In this document: piece after piece, positions 6,202 to 12,435 of the stretch | Layout of the letters: every line of letters starts with the position of its first letter | Numbering within the stretch: the stretch's first letter is position 1 | Origin: JBGOTP01 sp041476545 | GTDB taxonomy: Bacteria; Acidobacteriota; Vicinamibacteria; Vicinamibacterales; CAVVIG01 | Assembly (NCBI GenBank): GCA_041476545.1 | Contig: JBGOTP010000130.1 | Span: 1-12,435, forward strand | Reading direction: 5' to 3' | DNA: 12,435 bases | The notes under the pieces: model-generated | Seen by the model: the letters and a program-made list of their open reading frames with translations, nothing else | Told to the model about the DNA's origin: nothing | Database searches by the model: none | Position numbers and translations under genes: made by a program

Positions 6202-6669
6202 GTGACGGGAACACGTGTTCTTGCCATTCTCGTCGTGAGCGTGCTGGCCACAGCCGTGGTCCCTCCGGCGTTTGCGTGGGTGGTTAACCATCGTCGCGTC
6301 GTCCGCGCAGAGGCCGACGTTGCCGCCATTGCCGGCGGCTTACGCAACCCGGACCCTGAGTTGCGGCGTCTTGCGACTGCTGTCGATGTCCTCTGCGGGC
6401 CGGGGCCGATGCCGCACGCGGACGCGGCCGTCGGCCCGTGGACGACGGCGCCTCGCGGCGCGCTGGCCGCGGCCTTTCGCGATCGTCTGCCATTGTCAGC
6501 CGATCCGTGGGGCAACTGCTATGTCGTGAATCTGGCGGCGATGGCAGCCGGCGATTCGACAACCGTGTGGGTCCTCTCCGCCGGACCGAATGGGATTATC
6601 GAGACGCCGTTTCTCGCGCGAGACGCGGCGGCGCCGGCCGGCAATGACGTGGGGATGCGGATCCGGTAG
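6202..6669 (+). CDS. Pseudopilin-like (GspG-type) small membrane protein without prepilin leader
   Basis: A 155-residue protein starting at GTG 6202, one base after the preceding stop, so translation is probably coupled. Residues about 5-27 form a hydrophobic N-terminal helix running into a charged helix (NHRRVVRAEADVAAIAGGL), the layout of type II secretion major pseudopilins. The C-terminal part carries DPWGNCYVVN (101-110), VLSAGPNGIIETPF (124-137) and NDVGMRIR at the end, closely matching the DPWGNPY, SxGxDG and terminal calcium-loop region of GspG. The G/FTLIE prepilin peptidase site is absent: the protein starts directly at the membrane helix. It may therefore stay as a membrane-anchored periplasmic protein. 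Its place behind a priming glycosyltransferase suggests a role in the glycan system. The similarity is read by eye; function is unknown. Confidence 0.7.
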   Translation: MTGTRVLAILVVSVLATAVVPPAFAWVVNHRRVVRAEADVAAIAGGLRNPDPELRRLATAVDVLCGPGPMPHADAAVGPWTTAPRGALAAAFRDRLPLSADPWGNCYVVNLAAMAAGDSTTVWVLSAGPNGIIETPFLARDAAAPAGNDVGMRIR

Positions 6670-6679
6670 AGAGAAGCCG

Positions 6680-9052
6680 TCAGAAATATCGGTGCAGGAT
6701 GAATGAGAGGCAGTACGCGTGCACCGCCCCGCAGAGCGTCAGCAGCACAACGGGCAGCGGCGCCACAAACCGTCGTGCTTGATGCCCGTGCGCCTGAACC
6801 CCCGCTGACGGAGCCAGTAGCAGACCGCTCCACGCGATCACGAGGCCGGAGAGGTACAGCCCGATCAGATACCGGCCCGATAGCACTCGCGGCAGCGAAT
6901 AATCCGACAGCGAATGTACCGACACGGCATACACGACGAGCGACGCGCACCAGCCAGCCGCATGAATCATCCCCAACGCCACCCGCCTCGCATCGCCTTC
7001 CCGCGCCAGTCGCCATAGCAGCGCCGCAAACGCGAATCCGGTCATCGTCGTCAGCGCCACTACCAGTGGTTCGGGCGGAAATGTTTCCAGCCATCCGAAT
7101 CCAACCCAGAACGAGGACGCCAGCAGCGTGTCAGGATCGTGAAGTCGAAAGCCCATCGCCACCGTCCGGAGCACATCCGCCACGTAGTCCCAGGACGACG
7201 AAGACGCGGAGGCCGCCTGCGGGAGCCACGGCCCAATCGTCCAGATCATCGTGGCGATCAGCAGCAAAGCAGCCGCGCGCGCTACGACCCGGGTGGCACC
7301 GGCCAGCCACCGACCCGTGATCCGCGCGCGGAGCCACGCAAAGAGCATTTCGCAAGCGAGGCCTCCCACTCCTACCGCGACGGCCACAGAGAGGACCTGT
7401 CCCCGTGAGTCCAGCCACGATCCCAGGCGTGGGACGACGTGTTGGGCCTGCGTCGCGAGCTGCTGTCGATATCCTGCCGTGCTCCATCCCGCGAACACAA
7501 GCGCCCCCACTGGAAGCCCCGCCCAGAATATCGCCGCGCATCGGGTGTATGCGGCGCGGGTCATCGAACCACTCTGTCCGACAATCGCGCGTCCGATGAG
7601 CGCCGCAACGAGAACCGGTCCCAATGGTGCGGCACTGCGGCCGCTGGTCATCAACAGGGCGCCAGTCACACCGAGCGTCAACCCGGCATAGTGACTGCGC
7701 GGACCACCCAGAAAGAGGATCAGCCCTGCAGCCGCGACCAGGACATAGATCGACGTCAGGACCGCAAATTCCGAGACGTGCATCGCGAAGAAGGGCAGCG
7801 CCGGCACGAAGAGAAACGTGAACCAGGCGAGCTGCGATCCGGACGCGGTCGTGCACCAGACCACCGACCCGCAGGCGAGTCCGATCGCGACAGCGAAGAT
7901 CATCGCGTTGACAAGTCGCAGCCCGAAGAGCGTCTGTTGGACACTGCCATGTGTCATTACCCGACCGAGCGTCGTCCACAAACGGAACGTGGTGACGCTT
8001 CGCGCCGCCACGTCTTCGGCGAAGACATCGCGATCCCACGGAACCGGGAACGGCTTCGCGATATCGCCAACGCGGAACCTCTCGGTCGGGTGAAATCTGA
8101 TGCGCTGGAAGTGCATCAACTGCGCCCAACGCGCAGCCGCGCGGGACAAATCACGTTGCCCGGTGACGTTGGCGAACGCCAAGAGGTGGTCTGGTTCGTC
8201 CGGTGCCTGGAACGGTGGCACGAGGATGACGTAACAGAGCGTCAGTCCCGCGGCCAGACATGCCGCCCCGATACCGGCACGACCGGCCAGCCGCAGCGTT
8301 GACGACGGCCCGGAGGGAATCGGAAGAGACAAGACCATTCCGCCCAGCACAAACAGCGCGACCGCCACCACGACGCCAATCCAGATCCAGTGCGACGTCG
8401 AAGATAGCTGCCACACATAGTTCAGGAGATCGATCCGCCTCGTGTGCGAATCGGGCAACGGGCTGACGGATTTGCCGTCGACAAACGGCTGCGACAGACC
8501 AGGTCCAGGAAGCCTCAGGCCACGTAGCGATAGGGGTACGGTGGGCGCGGACGGGGGCTGATAGGTCCAGAGCGCAATTCGCGCTCGCCGCGCAAGGTGA
8601 ACGGTGAGCTGAAAATCACCCGTCGGAACCGTATGTAGCACGTGGCAGCCGTAGCCACGGAAGAACGACAACTCCGTCTTGGCGGCGAAGTCGGCGCCCG
8701 GCCGTGTTTCGTATGTACAGGGCGTGCCAAGCGCGGCCAGCGTCGCGCTCGTCAGCTGCAGCCGTCCTTCGTAGGTCGCAAACAACAACCGTAGTTCCGC
8801 GGAAGCGAGCAGGGCGATCGGATCATCATCACGCAGTTGGAGCACGTACACCGATTGCGATCCGGCGCTCTCAAAGAGCGGCAAGGCGTGGAACGTCCAC
8901 TCCGGCGACGGCGTGACCAGTGGAGCCTCGACCGCATCGGGAACATGTCCGAGCAAGGCGATGGCCACGACCGCCGCGAGGCACGCGCCGACGAGGACAC
9001 TCCAGAAAATCCGCAAACGAAGTCCAGCAGTCAATGAGGGGACCGCCATCAT
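6680..9052 (-). CDS. Large polytopic membrane protein, DUF2142 family
   Basis: A protein of 790 residues from the ATG at 9052 (791 from the GTG at 9055, also plausible). An N-terminal membrane segment (about 15-36) is followed by a region of about 180 residues predicted outside the membrane (40-215). About ten further hydrophobic segments run from residue 222 to the C-terminus. The motif VPPFQAPDEPDHLLAF (about 279-294) just after a membrane segment is the hallmark of DUF2142. The Asp-Glu pair in the first external loop recalls GT-C glycosyltransferases, so a lipid-linked sugar transferase or polymerase role is possible. The gene is the last of the minus-strand operon and its start overlaps the ATPase stop. 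It ends 10 nt from the stop of the convergent pseudopilin-like gene. The family call is good; activity is unproven. Confidence 0.85.
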   Translation of the reverse strand: MMAVPSLTAGLRLRIFWSVLVGACLAAVVAIALLGHVPDAVEAPLVTPSPEWTFHALPLFESAGSQSVYVLQLRDDDPIALLASAELRLLFATYEGRLQLTSATLAALGTPCTYETRPGADFAAKTELSFFRGYGCHVLHTVPTGDFQLTVHLARRARIALWTYQPPSAPTVPLSLRGLRLPGPGLSQPFVDGKSVSPLPDSHTRRIDLLNYVWQLSSTSHWIWIGVVVAVALFVLGGMVLSLPIPSGPSSTLRLAGRAGIGAACLAAGLTLCYVILVPPFQAPDEPDHLLAFANVTGQRDLSRAAARWAQLMHFQRIRFHPTERFRVGDIAKPFPVPWDRDVFAEDVAARSVTTFRLWTTLGRVMTHGSVQQTLFGLRLVNAMIFAVAIGLACGSVVWCTTASGSQLAWFTFLFVPALPFFAMHVSEFAVLTSIYVLVAAAGLILFLGGPRSHYAGLTLGVTGALLMTSGRSAAPLGPVLVAALIGRAIVGQSGSMTRAAYTRCAAIFWAGLPVGALVFAGWSTAGYRQQLATQAQHVVPRLGSWLDSRGQVLSVAVAVGVGGLACEMLFAWLRARITGRWLAGATRVVARAAALLLIATMIWTIGPWLPQAASASSSSWDYVADVLRTVAMGFRLHDPDTLLASSFWVGFGWLETFPPEPLVVALTTMTGFAFAALLWRLAREGDARRVALGMIHAAGWCASLVVYAVSVHSLSDYSLPRVLSGRYLIGLYLSGLVIAWSGLLLAPSAGVQAHGHQARRFVAPLPVVLLTLCGAVHAYCLSFILHRYF

Positions 9053-9822
9053 CACGCGGGTGCGTGCTCCCCGGTTTCACTCAGCAGATGCTGATAGGCC
9101 TGAAGGCCTTCCTCAACCGGACCGTCGAACAGGAGATGTCCCCGGTCGAGCAGACAGACACGATGACAGATGGCGCGCACAGACTCCATGCTGTGTGACA
9201 CGAAGATCACGGTCTTGCCCCGCGCCTGAAAGTCCTCGATGGTACTCACGCAGCGCTTCTGGAACTCGGCATCGCCGACGGCGTACACCTCATCGAGCAG
9301 CAGAATATCCGGATCGAGCTTGGCGGCCACCGAGAAGCCAAGCCGAAGGTGCATGCCCGACGAATAGTTCTTGATCGGCAGGTCCATGAAGTGCGCCAGC
9401 CACGAAAACTCGACGATGCTGTCGTAGATGCGATCGATGTGCGATCGCGACAAGCCGTGAATCGCCGCGTTGAGGTACACGTTTTCCTGGCCCGTCAGCT
9501 CCGGGTGAAAGCCGACCCCCAGCTCGATCATCGTGCCGATAGTCGCGCGACGCGCGACCAGCAGACGGCCGCCCGTCGGCCGATAGATGGCCGCGACCAG
9601 CTTGAGAAATGTGCTCTTGCCGGATCCGTTGCGGCCGATGAGCCCGACCGCTTCGCCGCGGCCGATCCGCAGCGACACGTCGCGCAAGGCCCAGAATTCC
9701 TCCTCGGTCTCGCGGTAGCGGCGCTGCAAGACACTGAGAAAGCGCACCTTGATCTCGGCGCTGCGGTTGTGTCGCAGGACAAAGCGTTTGGACAGGCCGT
9801 GCGCTTCGATAATCGGAATCAT
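9052..9822 (-). CDS. ABC transporter ATPase for polysaccharide export (Wzt/KpsT/TagH type)
   Basis: A 256-residue nucleotide-binding subunit. Walker A is GRNGSGKST (63-71), the signature is NYSSGM (152-157), Walker B is ILLLDE (173-178), and the H-loop His is H210 (FVSHS). The long segment before Walker A (FWALRDVSLRIGRGEAVGLI) and the MIELGVGFHPELTGQENVYLN region (98-118) are diagnostic of the teichoic acid, O-antigen and capsule export subfamily. It stops at about 256 residues and lacks the C-terminal carbohydrate-binding domain of Wzt from O-antigen systems such as E. coli O9a, so it should not read a chain-end cap itself. The start is fixed by a one-base overlap (TGATG) with the permease stop; the much longer open frame upstream is a shadow of the permease. 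Confidence 0.95.
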   Translation of the reverse strand: MIPIIEAHGLSKRFVLRHNRSAEIKVRFLSVLQRRYRETEEEFWALRDVSLRIGRGEAVGLIGRNGSGKSTFLKLVAAIYRPTGGRLLVARRATIGTMIELGVGFHPELTGQENVYLNAAIHGLSRSHIDRIYDSIVEFSWLAHFMDLPIKNYSSGMHLRLGFSVAAKLDPDILLLDEVYAVGDAEFQKRCVSTIEDFQARGKTVIFVSHSMESVRAICHRVCLLDRGHLLFDGPVEEGLQAYQHLLSETGEHAPA

Positions 9823-11084
9823 CAGATCTCGTCCGCGAACCGATCCTGCCAGGTGACAAACGCGGCCACACCCGCCACGAGCGCCACGAGGGCATACGTC
9901 GTCGTGAGAAACCAGACGGTGGCGTCGGGCCACTGCCTGAAGAAAAAGAGTTGATGATACGCGACGATGAACGGCGACATCGGGCTCAACATGACCGGCA
10001 GCCGGAACCTGTCGGGGACTGTCTGGATGTCGTAGACAATGGGTGTTGTCCAGAACAGGACTTGGATTCCGATCTCGATAAGATGACGTACGTCGCGGAA
10101 AAATACCGTGGCGGTCGACAGCAGGAGCGCAATGCCGATCGTGAACACGACCTGCAGTGCCAGGAAGACTGGAAAGAGCAGCATCGGGCTCGACGGAGGG
10201 ACACGGTAGATGGCAAGCATCAACGGGAGAAAGACGCTTGCCGTCAGGACGTACTGCGCCAGATTGAACAGCACGGTCGCCGTTGGAAGGACCGCTCTGG
10301 GGAAGAACAGGCTCTTCACCAGTCCGCCGTTGTCGGCGATCGCGCCGGCCGACATGATCGCCGAGTTGACGAAGAAGGTCCACGCGATGATGCCGAGCAG
10401 CACGAAAAACGCAAAGGCCTCCGTGCGAACACGGAGAATGAATCGAAAGGCCACCGTGTACACCGCAATCATCATCAGCGGATTGGCGAGCGACCAGAGA
10501 AACCCGAACACCGACCCCCGGTATTTCAACTTCAGGTCTTTGAGGACGAGATTCCGCAGTAGTTCCCGGTAGTGCACGACCGAGAGGAAGGTCGCGCTGA
10601 ACGACGCCATCTCCACTGAGCGATCGACGAGCCCCTCGTCGCTCACAAGCTCTGGGGCCGTCGAACGGCTGTAGTGCCAGAGGAGATAGGTCCCCCGCCA
10701 CGTGACAGCGGCCACGACGAGGAAGGTGGCGTCGGCGAGAAACGCCACGCGCGATACGCCGTCGAATCCGCGCATGAGCGCGACCAGGGCCGCCCCTGCT
10801 GACGAACCGGCTGTCACCCCCGTGACGAGTCGCGTGATGACGCGAAATCGGCTGTGGCGGCGGTAGGTGCCGATGAGCGCAAGGGCGGTCATCTGGCTTC
10901 CCACGACGAAGGGCAGCGACGCGAGGGCGGCCGGCAGGAACGTGCCAAGGAGAAGCCCGGGGAAGCGGAGCCGGTAGGCGAGCAGATAGCTGCACACTGC
11001 CAGGATCGCGTCAGGGAAGAACGCCCAGACGGACGCGGGCACGCGAATGGCGCCCGTGTCCACCCGGTTGTGGCCCACCGTCAT
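9822..11084 (-). CDS. ABC-2 polysaccharide export permease with extra N-terminal membrane domain
   Basis: A 420-residue protein, against about 260-280 for usual Wzm/KpsM/TagG permeases. Residues about 171-420 are the ABC-2 domain: the amphipathic entry helix LRNLVLKDLKLKYRGSVFGF (176-195), six membrane segments, and the family NPLMMIAVYTVAF and SPMSPFIVAYHQLFF regions. Residues about 18-133 form a separate four-helix membrane domain (SVWAFFPDAILAVCSYLLAY, then RLRFPG, LIGTYRR, SRVAFLADATFLVV). This resembles the N-terminal membrane region of CapD/FlaA1-type and WcaJ-type polysaccharide proteins. A linker at 134-170 joins them. The start overlaps the methyltransferase stop (ATGA) and the stop overlaps the ATPase start, so the three subunits are co-translated. 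The core function is secure; the role of the extra domain is open. Confidence 0.93.
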   Translation of the reverse strand: MTVGHNRVDTGAIRVPASVWAFFPDAILAVCSYLLAYRLRFPGLLLGTFLPAALASLPFVVGSQMTALALIGTYRRHSRFRVITRLVTGVTAGSSAGAALVALMRGFDGVSRVAFLADATFLVVAAVTWRGTYLLWHYSRSTAPELVSDEGLVDRSVEMASFSATFLSVVHYRELLRNLVLKDLKLKYRGSVFGFLWSLANPLMMIAVYTVAFRFILRVRTEAFAFFVLLGIIAWTFFVNSAIMSAGAIADNGGLVKSLFFPRAVLPTATVLFNLAQYVLTASVFLPLMLAIYRVPPSSPMLLFPVFLALQVVFTIGIALLLSTATVFFRDVRHLIEIGIQVLFWTTPIVYDIQTVPDRFRLPVMLSPMSPFIVAYHQLFFFRQWPDATVWFLTTTYALVALVAGVAAFVTWQDRFADEI

Positions 11085-11995
11085 GTGACGGCCGCCGCAC
11101 GCTCCGCCCCACGCTCGTCTGCGACACGTCTCGCGACGAGAGCCAGTGCCGGACCGTTGGGATGGGCGGGTTCTTCGAACCTGACCCCTTCTATCTCAAA
11201 CCCGAAATGTCGTAAGCAGCGAAAGATGTCGTCGCGCGTCATCCAGTGGCTGGTCGGCGCGCTCCCGCCGCAAAATCCCGGCCAGTTGAGCGCCGCCCGG
11301 TACTCCTGCCGGTACAACGTATGACGGAAACCCTCGAAATCCTGCGAGGAGTTTTCCGTGAACTTCGGCGCGAGTTGGGGGTTCGATGCAATGATCTTGG
11401 CATCGAAGTAGTGCGTCCAGAGGCACAGGTGACCAGTACAGCACCGGCCGATCAGCGCGACGAGCTCCGCGGGGTTCTGCATGTGGTACAGCACACCGCT
11501 TGCCATGCAGAGGTCGAAGGTGTCTTCGCGCGTGCGCAGATACTCGAGGAAATCGCCAAACAGGAAATGCACGCGCTCGAGTCCGAGCAGTTCCTTGACG
11601 ATGAGGCATTTGAGAAACGCCCGCGTGTTTGATTCGATCGCCACGATGCTCGAAGCGCCGAGTCTGTCGAGCATGTAGGAGTGCCCTCCCTCGAGTGGGC
11701 CAAGCTCCAGCACCGACTTGCCCTGTACGCCGCCGACGGATTCTGCAAACCACCGGACACGATCGTCGCCGAAGAGCTCGATCGAGCCCGCCCGCAATGT
11801 GGACAATGGCGCGGGAAATGCGGACGACCACTCGCCGTCGAAAATGTCCAATGCGTTCTGCGGACTTGGCGCGGACGTGCTGTACTGGTCCAGAATGGAC
11901 GCACCTCTCGACGTCATCGGCGTGGCGCGGCCGGCACTCGACAACTGGCGAACGCTGCGTCCAAGAAAGTGGCGAGCACGGGTTGCGAGACTCAT
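11081..11995 (-). CDS. Class I SAM-dependent methyltransferase
   Basis: A 304-residue protein with a Rossmann methyltransferase core. Motif I is VLELGPLEGGHS (95-106), the acidic residue binding the SAM ribose is E121 in IVAIESN, and GDF (147-149) and FDLCMASGVLYHM (160-172) follow. After the core there is an additional region with SHWMTRDDIFRCLRHFGF (249-266), common in sugar and small-molecule methyltransferases. The start at 11995 is the best Met before the folded region; the frame is open upstream to 12196, but that part crosses the divergent promoter region and reads low-complexity. It heads the operon with the exporter, so it probably methylates a sugar of the exported glycan or its chain end. 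No Shine-Dalgarno is obvious. The enzyme class is firm; the substrate is inferred. Confidence 0.85.
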   Translation of the reverse strand: MSLATRARHFLGRSVRQLSSAGRATPMTSRGASILDQYSTSAPSPQNALDIFDGEWSSAFPAPLSTLRAGSIELFGDDRVRWFAESVGGVQGKSVLELGPLEGGHSYMLDRLGASSIVAIESNTRAFLKCLIVKELLGLERVHFLFGDFLEYLRTREDTFDLCMASGVLYHMQNPAELVALIGRCCTGHLCLWTHYFDAKIIASNPQLAPKFTENSSQDFEGFRHTLYRQEYRAALNWPGFCGGSAPTSHWMTRDDIFRCLRHFGFEIEGVRFEEPAHPNGPALALVARRVADERGAERAAAVT

Positions 11996-12041
11996 GGTCG
12001 GGAGAACCCACGTCGGAACGTAATCGTCAAACGAGAGCGCC

Positions 12042-12047
12042 AGTATA
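12042..12047 (-). promoter_or_regulatory. Candidate -10 box of the minus-strand export operon
   Basis: TATACT on the minus strand (12047-12042) matches the -10 consensus at 5 of 6 positions and lies 46 nt before the methyltransferase ATG. No good -35 is seen at 16-18 nt. It is the only promoter-like element I find for the four-gene operon. Confidence 0.3.
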
Positions 12048-12089
12048 GCCGAAGGGGTCCGCGACGGCGGCCCCGTAGCCGGAGCGCGA

Positions 12090-12119
12090 TTGACGGAGTC
12101 GAATTGAGCGACATAGACT
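12090..12119 (+). promoter_or_regulatory. Candidate promoter of the divergent GT2 gene
   Basis: TTGACG (12090-12095) matches the -35 consensus at 5 of 6, and after 18 nt TAGACT (12114-12119) matches the -10 at 4 of 6. The predicted start near 12126 leaves a leader of about 19 nt before the GTG at 12145. Confidence 0.4.
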
Positions 12120-12144
12120 GCATACGCATCGCGCCACAGCACTC

Positions 12145-12435
12145 GTGAACAGCGAATCGCACCCCAAGACAACGAAGCTGCAGGGACATATCCCAACCGT
12201 TTCGATCCTCGTCCTCAACCTGAACGGTCTCCACCATCTCGAAGCCTGCCTTCCGAGTCTCGAAGCGCAGACGTACCCGCGCGACCGCGTCGAGATTGTC
12301 GTCGTGGACAATGGCTCAACCGACGGGTCGCTCGCATTCGTTCGTGAGCACCACCCGCGCGTGCGAATCGTGGCCTATCCCAGCAACCGCGGTTTTGCCT
12401 CGGCGTACAACAATGTCGCCGATCTCTGCCGGACC
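12145..12435 (+). CDS. GT2 family glycosyltransferase, N-terminal part only (runs off window end)
   Basis: An open frame of 97 codons from GTG 12145 to the window end. It encodes the start of a GT-A glycosyltransferase: VSILVLNLNGLHHLEACLPS (about 15-34), EIVVVDNGSTDGS (51-63) and SNRGFASAYNNVA (80-92). The NRGFAxAYN motif is typical of the rhamnosyltransferase-like subgroup of GT2 (WbbL and relatives). An in-frame TGA at 12091 and the lack of any ATG before the domain make GTG 12145 the best start. It is divergent from the methyltransferase-exporter operon and probably belongs to the same glycan locus. Acceptor, donor and C-terminal architecture are outside the window. Confidence 0.88.
   Translation, partial: MNSESHPKTTKLQGHIPTVSILVLNLNGLHHLEACLPSLEAQTYPRDRVEIVVVDNGSTDGSLAFVREHHPRVRIVAYPSNRGFASAYNNVADLCRT

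Noticed and set aside
5247..6515. A 422-codon minus-strand open frame
   Set aside because: It is antisense to the priming transferase, whose catalytic motifs are all intact; the translation is typical GC-rich shadow sequence.
6670..6679. Bidirectional terminator between the converging operons
   Set aside because: The stops are only 10 nt apart and no stem with a T-run is visible there; any terminator would have to lie inside the coding ends.
7439..8302. A 287-codon plus-strand open frame
   Set aside because: It lies antisense to the DUF2142 gene and reads as a highly charged low-complexity protein with no motif.
9823..10995. The long open frame that would extend the export ATPase to 647 residues
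   Set aside because: The extension is Arg/Pro/His-rich, has no domain and lies over the well-supported permease gene in another frame. The ATPase start at 9822 fits the family and the TGATG overlap.
11996..12196. Upstream extension of the methyltransferase to 371 residues
   Set aside because: The extra residues show no domain, and the extension would overlap the divergent GT2 start and promoter region.
1..12435. CRISPR arrays, tRNA or rRNA genes, insertion sequences
   Set aside because: No regularly spaced repeats, cloverleaf-like sequences, rRNA blocks, transposase motifs or terminal inverted repeats were recognised by eye on either strand.

Overview
The window is GC-rich bacterial DNA (roughly 60-65 % by eye), densely coded on both strands with many start/stop overlaps. 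No rRNA, tRNA, CRISPR array or transposase was seen. The mix of several VapBC modules and an exopolysaccharide-type cluster in GC-rich DNA would fit a soil bacterium such as an Acidobacteriota of the Vicinamibacteria type. That assignment is only an inference from style, with no marker gene behind it.

Region 1 (1-3584) is a toxin-antitoxin neighbourhood. On the minus strand there are two tandem VapBC modules: AbrB-type antitoxin plus PIN toxin (820 down to 156), and ribbon-helix-helix antitoxin plus PIN toxin (1559 down to 899). The first is followed by the start of a small membrane protein cut by the window edge. A flippase-like membrane protein (1756-2805, plus) separates these from a third module on the plus strand (AbrB-type antitoxin 2881-3192, PIN toxin 3189-3584). 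All three antitoxins have a recognisable promoter with an inverted repeat lying in or beside it, as expected of autoregulated modules. In the two minus-strand modules the -10 box lies only 6-7 nt before the ATG, suggesting leaderless mRNAs.

Region 2 (3686-6669, plus) is a polysaccharide assembly set: a membrane-anchored GT2 glycosyltransferase resembling ExoA, a polyprenyl-phosphate sugar-1-phosphate transferase that would start the glycan on a lipid carrier, and a small protein resembling a type II secretion pseudopilin (GspG) but lacking the prepilin leader.

Region 3 (11995 down to 6680, minus) is a tightly overlapping four-gene operon converging on region 2: a SAM-dependent methyltransferase, an ABC-2 polysaccharide export permease with an unusual extra N-terminal membrane domain, its ATPase, and a large DUF2142 membrane protein. 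Another GT2 glycosyltransferase starts divergently at 12145 and runs off the window. The simplest reading of regions 2 and 3 is a surface-glycan locus: the phosphotransferase primes undecaprenyl phosphate, the GT2 enzymes extend the chain, the methyltransferase modifies sugars or caps the chain, and the ABC transporter exports it. The DUF2142 protein may be a membrane partner or a GT-C-like enzyme.

The most unusual items are the permease fusion, the leaderless pseudopilin-like protein inside the glycan operon, and the apparently leaderless, operator-bearing antitoxin genes.
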